A stretch of DNA of 64,000 bases from the NCBI GenBank assembly GCA_023251875.1, contig JAHEXY010000006.1, positions 248,001 to 312,000 on the forward strand. Reading direction: 5' to 3'. The translations under genes were made by a program, and so were the position numbers. Of the stretch, positions 30,578 to 40,300 are shown piece after piece (the stretch's first letter is position 1; each line of letters opens with the position of its first letter). The notes under the pieces are model-generated. The model was given only the letters and a program-made list of their open reading frames with translations. It was not told the origin of the DNA and searched no databases. The DNA comes from Bacteroidota bacterium. GTDB lineage: Bacteria; Bacteroidota; Bacteroidia; JAHEXY01.

Positions 30578-30608
30578 TTTGAAAAAACATTTAATTTGAC
30601 TAAATTTG
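30578..30608 (+). promoter_or_regulatory. Bacteroidota-type promoter of the redox/LanC cluster
   Basis: TTTG (30578-30581), a 19-base spacer, then TAAATTTG (30601-30608) match the TTTG-N19-21-TAnnTTTG consensus exactly. The start point would fall only a few bases before the ATG at 30616, implying a very short leader. Confidence 0.6.
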
Positions 30609-30615
30609 TTGTTTT

Positions 30616-31011
30616 ATGCTGAAACGTTTTATAATACCAATTATGCTTTGGGTATATCTAACAACCATGTTAGGTGTATTTTTTCATCTACATTATTGTG
30701 GCGGTCAATTAGAATCAGTTTCTCTTTTTAAAGCAAACGATGAAGCCTCATGTTGTGGTGGAGAAATGAAATCGGGAGGCTGTTGCAAAGATCAAACGGT
30801 TTATATCAAACTAAATGCTGACCAAAAGTCTACCATAGACATTACCGTTCCATCTATTTCATCTAAAAGCGTGTTATCTCTTACCTATTTTGTCATCCAA
30901 TTATTTACTTTAACAAATGAGATTAAAGAAATTGCTCCTAAATATTATTCTCCTCCTTTAGTCTTTGAGCATTCTCCCTTGTATATCCTGCATAGTATCC
31001 TAATTATTTGA
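30616..31011 (+). CDS. Small Cys-rich membrane-associated protein of unknown function
   Basis: A 131-residue protein with a hydrophobic N-terminus (FIIPIMLWVYLTTMLGVFF), probably a signal or anchor, followed by HLHYCGGQLESVSLF and a Cys cluster, ASCCGGEMKSGGCCKD, near residues 47-62. The His-rich N-terminal edge and paired cysteines suggest metal (for example copper) or redox binding. Similar HYCGG...CC proteins are, as I recall, common uncharacterised proteins in Bacteroidota; I cannot name a Pfam family. It is the first gene of a plus-strand run that includes secreted redox proteins and a multicopper oxidase, which fits a metal-related role, but that is inference. Confidence 0.7.
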   Translation: MLKRFIIPIMLWVYLTTMLGVFFHLHYCGGQLESVSLFKANDEASCCGGEMKSGGCCKDQTVYIKLNADQKSTIDITVPSISSKSVLSLTYFVIQLFTLTNEIKEIAPKYYSPPLVFEHSPLYILHSILII

Positions 31012-31095
31012 TTCAGCCTTTTCTTTTTTTATAAGTGTTAACATCTCAATGTTAATCACTGTTTTCTTTATATAAATAACTGTAAAATTTATAAA

Positions 31096-31677
31096 ATGCT
31101 AAAAACAAAAATTGTTGCATTAATATTAATTGCAACAGCGGTTACCATAACCGCAATGGTACCTGAACGATCAAGTTCTGGTGCTCCTGCCTCACACACG
31201 GGTGCTCCTGGTGAGCAAACTTGTGCCACCACAGGATGTCATGACGATAACTCTGTTAATTCAGGCAGTGCCAAACTAAATATTGATATGGGTACTACTA
31301 TTGCTTATGTGCCAAATCAAACTTATACCATTAAAGTCAAGATTACGGATAACTCAATTGAGCGTTTTGGATTTCAATTAGTGGCTTTGGTAAATACGGA
31401 TACTGCAAATAGTGGTACGTTTCAAATTACTGATTCCTACAGAACACAAATGACACATAATAAATACCAATTTAATGATAGGCAATATGTAACCTATACG
31501 TTTGATGGCACGGATGCTGTTTCAACAGGAATTGGTGAATGGGAAGTAAATTGGGTAGCACCTTCTTCTAATGTGGGGCCAATTACATTTTATGCTGCAG
31601 CAGTATCAGCCAATGACGATGGTATGGACAAAGGAGATTATGTATATACAGTAGCAAAAACAATTAACGCTAAATAA
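31096..31677 (+). CDS. Choice-of-anchor V (Reeler-like) domain protein with CX4CH motif
   Basis: A 193-residue protein with an N-terminal hydrophobic signal (IVALILIATAVTITAM). Then comes SHTGAPGEQTCATTGCHDD, in which C-ATTG-CH is a CX4CH pattern of the kind that can attach c-type heme in some multiheme cytochromes. The remainder (YVPNQTYTIKVKITDNS ... GFQLVAL ... GEWEVNWVAPSSNVGPITFY) is the Ig-like anchor-V/Reeler fold. No T9SS sorting domain is present, unlike the paralogue that follows 8 bases after its stop. The two genes are evidently a tandem duplication. Heme binding is inferred from the motif only. Confidence 0.75.
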   Translation: MLKTKIVALILIATAVTITAMVPERSSSGAPASHTGAPGEQTCATTGCHDDNSVNSGSAKLNIDMGTTIAYVPNQTYTIKVKITDNSIERFGFQLVALVNTDTANSGTFQITDSYRTQMTHNKYQFNDRQYVTYTFDGTDAVSTGIGEWEVNWVAPSSNVGPITFYAAAVSANDDGMDKGDYVYTVAKTINAK

Positions 31678-31685
31678 CTGAAACC

Positions 31686-32561
31686 ATGAAACTAAAAATA
31701 CGCAAGAAAACAATTGCAGTTATTGCATTTGTTGCAATACTACCTGCACTCATATCTTCTCGTCCGAAAACATCAGGAGGACATCCTTCTTCTACCGGGG
31801 GACCGGGGGAAAAAACCTGTGCTCAATCAGGTTGTCATTCAACTGCTAGTATAGATCCCGGAACTGGAGTCAATACACTTTTTTTTCCAACAGCTGATTC
31901 AACTTATGTACCAGGTCAAACTTATAGTATTATACTGGGGGTCAAAAAAACTGGTATAGCCAAATTTGGTTTTGAATTTTTGGCATTGGAAGATAGTGGT
32001 GAAACTAGTACAGGACAGTTGGTAGTAACGGATGCCGATAGAACACATATAGTGAGTGGTACTATTAGCGGAAAAACGCGGAAATACATGACACATAGTA
32101 CAGATGGCACACCTGCGTTAACAACAGACAGTACCAATTGGTCCTTTGACTGGACAGCTCCTTCTACTAATGTAGGAACTATTACTTTTTATTACATTAC
32201 AAATTGCACCAATGATAATGGTGCAAATACTGGAGATGCCTTATATGAATCTTCCTTTCAAATTAAACCGCAAGCAACAAACTCAATACAAGAATTAGTG
32301 GAAGGTGGAGATATTGCTGTGGGTTATACTCCATCGAATCATTCAATAAGTATTACATATGCCTTAAAACATTCTTCCAAAGTATGTATCAATCTATTTG
32401 ATGTTCAAGGAAAGGATCTAAAGTCAATTGCGCAAAGCGTTAAAACAACTGGTGTACATTCAGATATAATTGAGCTGGGTAAAAATGTAAATGCAGGTAT
32501 ATACAGCCTAAGTTTTATGATAAATAATCAATCAATATCCAAGAAGATATTTATTCAATAA
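31686..32561 (+). CDS. Choice-of-anchor V protein with CX4CH motif and T9SS sorting domain
   Basis: A 291-residue paralogue of the preceding protein. It has a signal segment (IAVIAFVAILPALISS), then GGPGEKTCAQSGCHSTA, again a CX4CH motif. The anchor-V domain follows (YVPGQTYSIILGVKKTGI ... FGFEFLAL ... WSFDWTAPSTNVGTITFYY) to about residue 190. The last ~80 residues (ISITYALKHSSKVCINLF ... SISKKIFIQ) look like a T9SS type A sorting domain, though the usual YPNP start is not preserved. Secretion to the cell surface is therefore likely. It is separated by only 8 and 16 bases from its neighbours, consistent with one operon. Confidence 0.75.
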   Translation: MKLKIRKKTIAVIAFVAILPALISSRPKTSGGHPSSTGGPGEKTCAQSGCHSTASIDPGTGVNTLFFPTADSTYVPGQTYSIILGVKKTGIAKFGFEFLALEDSGETSTGQLVVTDADRTHIVSGTISGKTRKYMTHSTDGTPALTTDSTNWSFDWTAPSTNVGTITFYYITNCTNDNGANTGDALYESSFQIKPQATNSIQELVEGGDIAVGYTPSNHSISITYALKHSSKVCINLFDVQGKDLKSIAQSVKTTGVHSDIIELGKNVNAGIYSLSFMINNQSISKKIFIQ

Positions 32562-32577
32562 TTAAAACAACAATCAA

Positions 32578-33366
32578 ATGAAAACAAGATTCATTTTACT
32601 CTCTTTATTGTTAATTACCGTATTTTCCAATGCCCAACAAACAACCGCTATTGATTTTAGCATGGATGATTGTAATGGGCAAATGCATCATCTTTATTCT
32701 GAACTCGATTCTGGAAATGTAGTTATTCTTGAATTTTTTATGTTAAGCTGCAATGGCTGTATTGTTGCAGGAGATGCCTTAGAAGCTATGCATCATGATT
32801 TAGAGATGCAATATGGTGAAGGAAAAATTCGATTCTATCATTTCGGTTACAGCAATACCTATACCTGTAGTTCAATAAGTAATTGGGTTACTACAAATGG
32901 ATATTCATCAACTCCTTTTGATTCTGGTGGCACGCAAGTAGCATATTATGGCGGTATGGGAATGCCTACCATTGCTGTAGTAGCAGGTAGCGCACACGAT
33001 GTGTTATTTACCAACGTTGGTTTTTCAGATAGTGATACAGATACTATTGCTACTGCTATCAAAAGTTTTTTGGGTACAAATGCAGGTATTCAAAATGAAA
33101 GTTCAGCAATTGGTTCTATAGAGGTTTTTCCTAATCCTTGTGCTGATAATTTTACACTTTCTTTAGTAACAAAAGAAAGTGGTATGCTTAGATTAGAATT
33201 AACAGATATTGTTGGGAAAAAAGTGCAGGTTCTGGCTATAGAAAAGTTAGAGAAAGGAATTTGGAATCAATCGTTTCCTGTTAACTATCTTTCTAGTGGT
33301 ATTTATTTTATCAAAGGGGAATTTAACGATAAAATATTTCTGAAAAAAATCAGCATCCAGGAATAA
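32578..33366 (+). CDS. Secreted thioredoxin-like protein with T9SS type A sorting domain
   Basis: A 262-residue protein with signal peptide MKTRFILLSLLLITVFSNAQ. The segment VVILEFFMLSCNGCIVAGDAL (residues ~48-68) is a thioredoxin-fold beta strand followed by a CXXC-type site (C-N-G-C). A further GGMGMPTIAVVAG with a cis-Pro-like MPT near residue 123 supports the fold. The C-terminus (VFPNPCADNFTLSL ... IFLKKISIQE) is a T9SS type A sorting domain. It would act outside the cell as a disulfide reductase or oxidase, or as a metallochaperone-like Cys protein. It is tightly packed between the anchor-V protein and the multicopper oxidase (gaps of 16 and 24 bases). Confidence 0.8.
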   Translation: MKTRFILLSLLLITVFSNAQQTTAIDFSMDDCNGQMHHLYSELDSGNVVILEFFMLSCNGCIVAGDALEAMHHDLEMQYGEGKIRFYHFGYSNTYTCSSISNWVTTNGYSSTPFDSGGTQVAYYGGMGMPTIAVVAGSAHDVLFTNVGFSDSDTDTIATAIKSFLGTNAGIQNESSAIGSIEVFPNPCADNFTLSLVTKESGMLRLELTDIVGKKVQVLAIEKLEKGIWNQSFPVNYLSSGIYFIKGEFNDKIFLKKISIQE

Positions 33367-33390
33367 CCATTTTATAATCCAATTTTTAAA

Positions 33391-35118
33391 ATGAATAAAT
33401 ATTTTATTTTATGCCTTTTGATTTCATTAGGTTTGGATACCTATTCTCAAAATGCATTGTATATACCAGATACCTTGAGTGGCACCACATTTAATTTAAA
33501 TGTACAAGCAAGCACTAAAGTATTTTATACCGGGTATAATACCCCCACGTATGGTTACAACGGCAATTTTTTAGGTCCTACTTTATTAATTAATAAAGGA
33601 GATAGTATAACGCTGAATGTAACTAACAACCTCAGTGTTGCTACTACGGTTCACTGGCATGGCTTTCATGTTGCGCCTATGAATGATGGTGGGCCACATC
33701 AAATAATTAATCCTGCAAGTACATGGAGCCCATTTTTTAAAATGAGAAATGATGCCGCCACCTTTTGGTACCATCCCCATGGAGAAGGAAAAACTGAGAT
33801 CCAGATTTCAAAAGGTTTGGCGGGAATGATAATCGTACGAGATAGCACTGAAGCTACTTACAAATTGCCAAGAAAATATGGAGTAGATGATTTTCCATTA
33901 ATTATTCAGTCAAAATCTTTTGATGTATTGTATCAAATTGCAACGGCATCCCATGAAGATAGTATTATGATGGTGAACGGTACTATTGATCCTTACTTAG
34001 AAGTTCCCAAACAAGTGGTACGATTACGTTTATTAAATGCATCTGCTGATAGAACCTATTATTTTGGCTTATCTGACAGTTCTAATTTCTATCTTATTGC
34101 TTCAGATGGAGGTTTGCTTGCTCAGCCTTATTCAACCAATCGTTTACGGTTATCCACCGGAGAACGTGCAGAAATCTTAATAGATTTTGGAGCTTACAAC
34201 ACAGGAAAACAACTTTACTTAAAAAGCTATGCTTCTGAATTGCCACAGGGTATTATAGGTGCAGATTCTGTTGGAACAAGTACCATAACCATTTCAGAAG
34301 GCTATTATGGTAATCATCTAAATGGAGCAGATTTTAATGTATTAAGATTTGATGTAGTTGCTGCTACCGCTAATCCCATAATTACTATTCCAAGTTCATT
34401 TTTACCTCTAATTCCTTACGATGAATCTTTGGCAACAGTAAATAGAAGTATAAACTTATCACCAGATACTTTATCTGCCATGAGCGGTATACAAGCCTAT
34501 GTAGATGGTCCATTTTTAATGAATGATAAAAGTTTTGAAATGGATTCAATAAATGAAGTTGTTTATCTAAATGACGTAGAAATTTGGACATTGACCAATA
34601 GCACCATGGTTGCTCATCCATTCCATATTCATGATATTGAATTTTATGTTTTAGATATTAATGGTAATTCCCCACCGCCAGAATACAGCGGCTTAAAAGA
34701 TGTGATTTTGGTACAAGCAAAAGATACAGTAAGATTTATTACAAAGTTTACCACCTTTGCTGATAACTCTACGCCTTATATGTATCACTGTCATTTATTA
34801 CATCATGAAGATGAAGGTATGATGGGTACTTTTTTAGTAGTTGATACAACGTTGTCTGGAATAAAAAATACTAATAAGAGTAAACCATTTAAACTATATC
34901 CCAATCCAGCATCTTCCATTATTCATTTGGAGTTTGCTGCTTCTTTAACTTTAAGAGCCCAACTAAGTATAATAGATGTTTTCGGTAAAATAGTTATGAG
35001 TGAAACTATAAAAATAGAAACGAATGATATAGATATTTCTAATTTAGCAAGTGGAATTTATTTTATTAAGATACATGATAAATATAGTTTCTATTCTTAT
35101 AAGTTTTGCAAGCTATGA
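33391..35118 (+). CDS. Secreted multicopper oxidase with T9SS type A sorting domain
   Basis: A 575-residue three-cupredoxin-domain oxidase that couples one-electron substrate oxidation to reduction of O2 to water. The signal peptide is MNKYFILCLLISLGLDTYSQ. All four copper-ligand motifs are visible: HWHGFH (~residue 88), WYHPHGEG (~127), HPFHIHDIEF (~410) and the type-1 motif HCHLLHHEDEGMM (~468), whose Met is the axial ligand. The last ~80 residues (YPNPASSIIHLEF ... SYKFCKL) are a T9SS sorting domain. The family includes laccase-like and CueO/cuprous-oxidase enzymes; the substrate cannot be told from sequence. Its TGA stop overlaps an ATG that opens a 32-codon ORF leading exactly to the LanC-like gene. 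Confidence 0.9.
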   Translation: MNKYFILCLLISLGLDTYSQNALYIPDTLSGTTFNLNVQASTKVFYTGYNTPTYGYNGNFLGPTLLINKGDSITLNVTNNLSVATTVHWHGFHVAPMNDGGPHQIINPASTWSPFFKMRNDAATFWYHPHGEGKTEIQISKGLAGMIIVRDSTEATYKLPRKYGVDDFPLIIQSKSFDVLYQIATASHEDSIMMVNGTIDPYLEVPKQVVRLRLLNASADRTYYFGLSDSSNFYLIASDGGLLAQPYSTNRLRLSTGERAEILIDFGAYNTGKQLYLKSYASELPQGIIGADSVGTSTITISEGYYGNHLNGADFNVLRFDVVAATANPIITIPSSFLPLIPYDESLATVNRSINLSPDTLSAMSGIQAYVDGPFLMNDKSFEMDSINEVVYLNDVEIWTLTNSTMVAHPFHIHDIEFYVLDINGNSPPPEYSGLKDVILVQAKDTVRFITKFTTFADNSTPYMYHCHLLHHEDEGMMGTFLVVDTTLSGIKNTNKSKPFKLYPNPASSIIHLEFAASLTLRAQLSIIDVFGKIVMSETIKIETNDIDISNLASGIYFIKIHDKYSFYSYKFCKL

Positions 35119-35213
35119 AAGCTATATTACAGTTTTGCAATAGTACAAATTCAAAACTTAGTTGTAACAACATTATTTTTTATTTTAGGCTATTCATTAA
35201 TTCCTTTCTATAG
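35115..35213 (+). CDS. Possible small ORF (32 aa) bridging the oxidase and LanC genes
   Basis: The ATG overlaps the oxidase stop (ATGA). The frame runs 32 codons and ends with TAG directly abutting the LanC ATG, so the three genes are perfectly packed. The peptide has Cys at positions 8 and 17, Ser/Thr at 10, 11, 13, 16 and 30, and a hydrophobic aromatic C-terminal half. It has no recognisable leader motif. It could be a RiPP precursor or a translational-coupling ORF, but a run this short can be open by chance in AT-rich DNA. Confidence 0.25.
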   Translation: MKAILQFCNSTNSKLSCNNIIFYFRLFINSFL

Positions 35214-37202
35214 ATGAGTGGCTCAAAATATTTGCAACACGCCATTGATATTGCAGAATCACTAATTGCCAAAGCTGAATATAATGAACATGGCATGTAC
35301 TGGAAATCCATGTCAATGGATATGCAAAATGATAATGCAATTATATGGAATGTATCAGATTCAATTTACAATGGAGTAGCCGGTATTACATTATTTTTTG
35401 TTGAACTCTACAAATCGGTTCCCGAAAAAAAATATTTAAAGGTTATTGAACAATCTGCCGCTTGGCTAATTGAAAATGATAAAAATAATCCTACCCATTA
35501 TTATAGTTTGTATTCCGGTCGTTTAGGAAGTGCTTATTGCCTATCTAAAATATATACACTCACTAAAAATCAGATTTACAAAAAGGCATCTGTTGAAATA
35601 GCTTTAAAAGCAGATGTGTTTTTAAAGGGTGAAAATTTAAAATATGATTTATTGGTTGGGCCTCCCGGATGTATAATTGGGCTATTACATATTTATGAAG
35701 CTACTAAAGAAAATAAAATACTTGAAGTGCTAGATCTCTATGTTGCAACTGTTTTAGATAATTTATATTCTTCAGAGGCCGGCATTTATTGGAATAGAGG
35801 GAAAGACTATATACATGGTTTATGTGGGTTTTCTCATGGAGCAGCCGGTATGGCCTATATATTTCTTGAACTGGGCCATTATTTTAATAATGATAGTTTT
35901 CTATGGCTTGCTGAACAAATTTTCAAGTATGAAAATTCTTATTATGATGCAAAAAATAGCAATTGGCCTGATTACAGAAAATCAATATATAAAGAAGGCG
36001 ACTATAAAGATTTTATAAAAAAATATGAAGAAAAACAATTTGATTTTTTTACCAAGGGAGGAGATATGAATGCTTGGTGCCATGGAGCAGCAGGTATTGG
36101 ATTATCAAGAGCGAGAGCTATTGAATGTTTACATGATGAACAATATAAAACTGATTTACAAAATGCCATCTATAAAGTGATACAATCAAATATAGAACCT
36201 AATCAAAAAATAAGAGAACTATATGGCTTATGCCATGGCGCGTGTGGCAATGCAGAAATTTTTGTCGATGCATTTGAAATTTTAAAAGATAACAAACTAA
36301 AAAAATATGCAGAGCAAATTGCTGATAACGCTATTGTAGAAGAAAAAAAATATGGAGGCTATTTAAGTGGCTATTCTACCTCAAATGAACAAAATGATAC
36401 GAGTTTATTTATGGGTAATGCAGGCATTGCCTACTTTATGCTTCGTATGAATGATTCAACTAAAACAGAAAGTGTTTTAGCTCCAAAATTAAAATCCATT
36501 TTTACTGGAGATGTGAAAAAATATACATCCATTACTATTTCCCCATCTCAACTGAAACGACAAATAATTAAAAAGCATTTTTTAAGAACCATAAACCTAA
36601 TAGAAGAGAATTTTAGCTCGACATTAAATTCATTTTTCGAAAATACTATTTCATCACAAAAATCGTTGCAGCATGATTTTTTTCAATTTATAAACGCTGT
36701 AACTTTTTATAAACAATACCCAATTATAGAAGAAATATTTTCTTTGGAATGGGAAAAGTATTTAGCAACCGAATCTATTAAAAGTGATGTATTGAATTAT
36801 GTTCAAGCCTTATATTCAATCGAAAAATTTGAGGAATATCAAAATCTAGCGACTCAAGATTTTCTTAATCTTAAATTAAAATTTATTGACGAAGCTAAAA
36901 TCATTACCACGCATTTTAATTGGCAAGAATATATATCAATTGATATTCAATCTCCTCTTCCGGAAAATGAATTATACGTTTTATTACTTCCTTTTTTTAG
37001 TGGAACGATTGAACTTCAAATTTCTGATCTATTAGCTGCTTTATTAACTTCATTTACTGAAGCAAATAAAGTCGAAATGGTCTTGAATGAAGTAGTAGAT
37101 AATTTTAAAGATGAGCCTGATGATGTGCAGTCTCAAATAAAAAACGCTGTTATTCAAAATATCATGTATGGCATTCAAAAGGGAATGCTAATTCCAGAAT
37201 AA
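35214..37202 (+). CDS. LanC-like lanthionine synthetase C family protein with C-terminal extension
   Basis: LanC cyclases add Cys thiols to dehydro-amino acids in an alpha/alpha toroid with a catalytic zinc. In this 662-residue protein the key motifs are intact: GFSHGAAGMAY with H208 (catalytic-His position), AWCHGAAGIG with C289, and YGLCHGACGN with C340-H341 (the zinc set equivalent to NisC Cys284, Cys330, His331). Seven GxxG-type repeats end near residue 408 (MGNAGIAYFML). Residues ~430-662 are an extra mostly helical region, absent from standard ~400-residue LanC. Its tail (LQISDLLAALL ... IQNIMYGIQKGMLIPE) resembles a small winged-helix-like module. The gene appears to be last in the redox cluster. 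Whether it cyclises a peptide or has another role is open. Confidence 0.85.
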   Translation: MSGSKYLQHAIDIAESLIAKAEYNEHGMYWKSMSMDMQNDNAIIWNVSDSIYNGVAGITLFFVELYKSVPEKKYLKVIEQSAAWLIENDKNNPTHYYSLYSGRLGSAYCLSKIYTLTKNQIYKKASVEIALKADVFLKGENLKYDLLVGPPGCIIGLLHIYEATKENKILEVLDLYVATVLDNLYSSEAGIYWNRGKDYIHGLCGFSHGAAGMAYIFLELGHYFNNDSFLWLAEQIFKYENSYYDAKNSNWPDYRKSIYKEGDYKDFIKKYEEKQFDFFTKGGDMNAWCHGAAGIGLSRARAIECLHDEQYKTDLQNAIYKVIQSNIEPNQKIRELYGLCHGACGNAEIFVDAFEILKDNKLKKYAEQIADNAIVEEKKYGGYLSGYSTSNEQNDTSLFMGNAGIAYFMLRMNDSTKTESVLAPKLKSIFTGDVKKYTSITISPSQLKRQIIKKHFLRTINLIEENFSSTLNSFFENTISSQKSLQHDFFQFINAVTFYKQYPIIEEIFSLEWEKYLATESIKSDVLNYVQALYSIEKFEEYQNLATQDFLNLKLKFIDEAKIITTHFNWQEYISIDIQSPLPENELYVLLLPFFSGTIELQISDLLAALLTSFTEANKVEMVLNEVVDNFKDEPDDVQSQIKNAVIQNIMYGIQKGMLIPE

Positions 37203-37339
37203 CTAACATTAAGTTTTTTGGATAAATAAAATCTATTCATAATATAATGCGGTTGGAGACCTAAGTTTACAAACGTAGTAATCTTTTTCTAGCACATCAA
37301 TTATAGATTATGCCATTTTTTAGTCTTGATAAATAAGCC

Positions 37340-37347
37340 TACCTTTG
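37340..37347 (+). promoter_or_regulatory. Putative -7 promoter box (TACCTTTG)
   Basis: TACCTTTG matches the Bacteroidota TAnnTTTG box and lies 31 bases before the start at 37379. The expected -33 position holds only a T-run (37315-37320) rather than a clear TTTG. Confidence 0.45.
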
Positions 37348-37378
37348 CACCCGATTTACTAACCCTGATATCTGATTT

Positions 37379-40300
37379 ATGAACCCATCCAAGATTGCTA
37401 CATTCATGGTAGCAAGTTTATTATTATCATATTTTTCTTTTTCGCAAAACGCCAGTGTAAAATCATATAAAAAAATAAGTGACACACAAGGTAATTTTAG
37501 TGGTACTTTAATTGATACTGCAAGATTTGGTTCTGCCGTTGCCAATATTGGAGATTTAAATAACGATGGAGTTACTGATTTTGCTGTTGGTGCAGAATAT
37601 GATACTGATGGAGGTATAGGCAGAGGTGCTGTTTGGATTCTTTTTATGAAAAATGATGGAACTGTAAAAAGTTATCAAAAAATTAGTTACACACAAGGTA
37701 ATTTCAATGGCTATTTATATAATTACGATCATTTTGGTTGTGCTATAACATCTTTAGGTGATTTAGATAAAGATGGTATTACGGATATTGCCGTTGGCGC
37801 AAAGGGTGATGATGAAGGTGGCACTAGTACAGGATCTGTATATGTTTTGTTTCTCAAAACAGATGGAACCGTAAAAAGTTATCAAAAAATAAACAATGAA
37901 TTTGCAAATGGGAGCAACTTTACGGGCCCACTTGATAGTTTAGATTGGTTTGGTTATTCATTAGCCAATATTGGAGATTTTAATGGTGACGGAATTGTAG
38001 ATCTTGCTGTTGGAGCTCCTCAAGACGATGATTACTATGGCAGTTATGAATACAACAGCGATAATTATGGAGCTGTTTGGATTTTGATGCTTAGTACGGA
38101 TGGTACAGTAAAGTCCTATAAAAAAATTAGTGCAGACCAAAATATGATGCCTTTATTTCATGCCTATTTAGATGAAGGAGATAATTTTGGAAATTCGGTT
38201 ACTGTAATAGGCGATGTAAATGGTGATGGTATAAATGATATAGCTATTGGAGCTCCTTTTACCGATGATGGAGGAGTGGGTTATAGCGCAAATTATGGTG
38301 CTATTTATATTCTATTTCTTGACCCTACAACAGTACTAAAAACTTCTGCACCCCCTCAAATGATTAGTAGTTTAAATGGCAGTTTTACTGCATCTCTTGA
38401 TAGTGCAGATTATTTTGGAATCTCGCTTACAGCGGCAGGAGATTTAAATGGAGATAATATTCCGGATGTAATTGTAGGAGCTCATCAGGATGATGATGGA
38501 GGAACAAATCAAGGAGCATTGTATTCTTTATTTCTAGAAACCAATGGTAAAGTAAAATCGTATCAAAAAATAAGTGAAACCAGTGGAAATTTTTTAGGTA
38601 GTTTAGATGCTAATGATCAATTTGCTTATTCGCTGGCTTATGTAGGAGATGTAAATGGAGACAATGATCCTGATATATTGGTTGGAGCTGTTTATGATGA
38701 TGATGGAGGAGCAGATCATGGAGCAGTTTGGCTTTTAAATTTAAAAGCCACTCATACTTTAACTTTATCTACTACAACTTATGATCCGGTTTGTTATGGT
38801 TACAATACAGGAGAAGCAACGGTAAGTGTTACAGGAGGAGTGAGCCCGTATACTTATTTATGGGATGATATTTATTCTCAAACTACAGCTACAGCATATG
38901 GGTTATCTGCAGGTACATATTCTGTAACGGTTACAGATTATAATGGCACAAGTAGCACAACAAGTGTAACCATTACTCAACCTTTAACTGCAATTAGTAT
39001 TAGTGGAACCGTTACCAATACAAGTAGTGGGTTAAATAATGGTTCAATAAATATTAGCGTGAGTGGAGGTACATCTCCTTATACTTATAATTGGTCAAAT
39101 TGGGAAACTTCACAAGATGTTAGTGGATTAAGTGCAGGAACTTATAATGTTTGGGTGTATGATGATAATGGATGTTTTACTGTGGATACCTTTGTTGTAA
39201 GTGCAAGCTCAAGTACACTTACTGTTTCTGGAACAATAAAAACGGAAACAGGTGCCACAGTAAATAAAGCTATTGTTAGTTTAAGCGGAAACTCCACTTC
39301 TTCTTATACAACAAGCAGTAATGGCACATACAGTTTTAGTGTAAGTTCAAATAAAAATTATACAATCACACCATCAAAAATAAATGATGTTAATACCAAT
39401 AATGGCGTTTCAACTTTAGATATCTTATTAGTTCAACAGCATATCTTAAATGCTAGTTTACTCTCATCTGCATATAAAATAATTGCGGCAGATGTAAATA
39501 ATTCTAAAAGCATAACAACATTAGACATACTGTATATTCAATCATTAATTTTGTCCAATACCACCAGTTTTCCGGGAAACAAACTTTGGAGCTTTGTATC
39601 TTCTGATTATACTTTTTCTGACCCGTATAATCCTTGGGGTTTTGACTCAACTAGAGCTTATAACAGTATTACTTCTAATTATACCAATCAAGATTTTATT
39701 GGTGTTAAACTCGGGGATGTAAATAACAGTTGGGATAATTCCATTAATAAAACTTCAAGCAATAAAAATATTACTTTTTATATTGAAGATGCAAGTGGAT
39801 CATTAGGAGATACCATAGATATTAAAATAAAATTAGCAGATGCAATTCAATTATTGTCGTTTCAATTTACTTTAAATTGGGATGAGAATCATTTACAATA
39901 TTTAAACCTAGAAAAAAATGGGCTAGATAATATTCAATTAGGAGAATCTCAAATTAGTGATGGCAAATTGGGATTACTTTGGTATGATAAGAATTTAACA
40001 GGAGAAGAGTTTACCGACACATCAACTGTACTTACCCTACATTTTTTAATTAAAACGAATTCGCTATCAAATAGTGATTTAAAAATTGACGGATCAATGG
40101 TAGCTGAAGAAGCTATTGACGATGCTATGCAGCCTGTAAATATTATAAGTAAAAATGGAACTTTAATTACAAATGGAATTAATGATGAGAAAAATTCTAT
40201 TTCAAATATTTCAGTTTATCCCAATCCAACAAATGAAGAAGTAAGCATAAGTTATTTAAATAAATGCAAACAAAATATTTCAATTGAATTGTATAATTGT

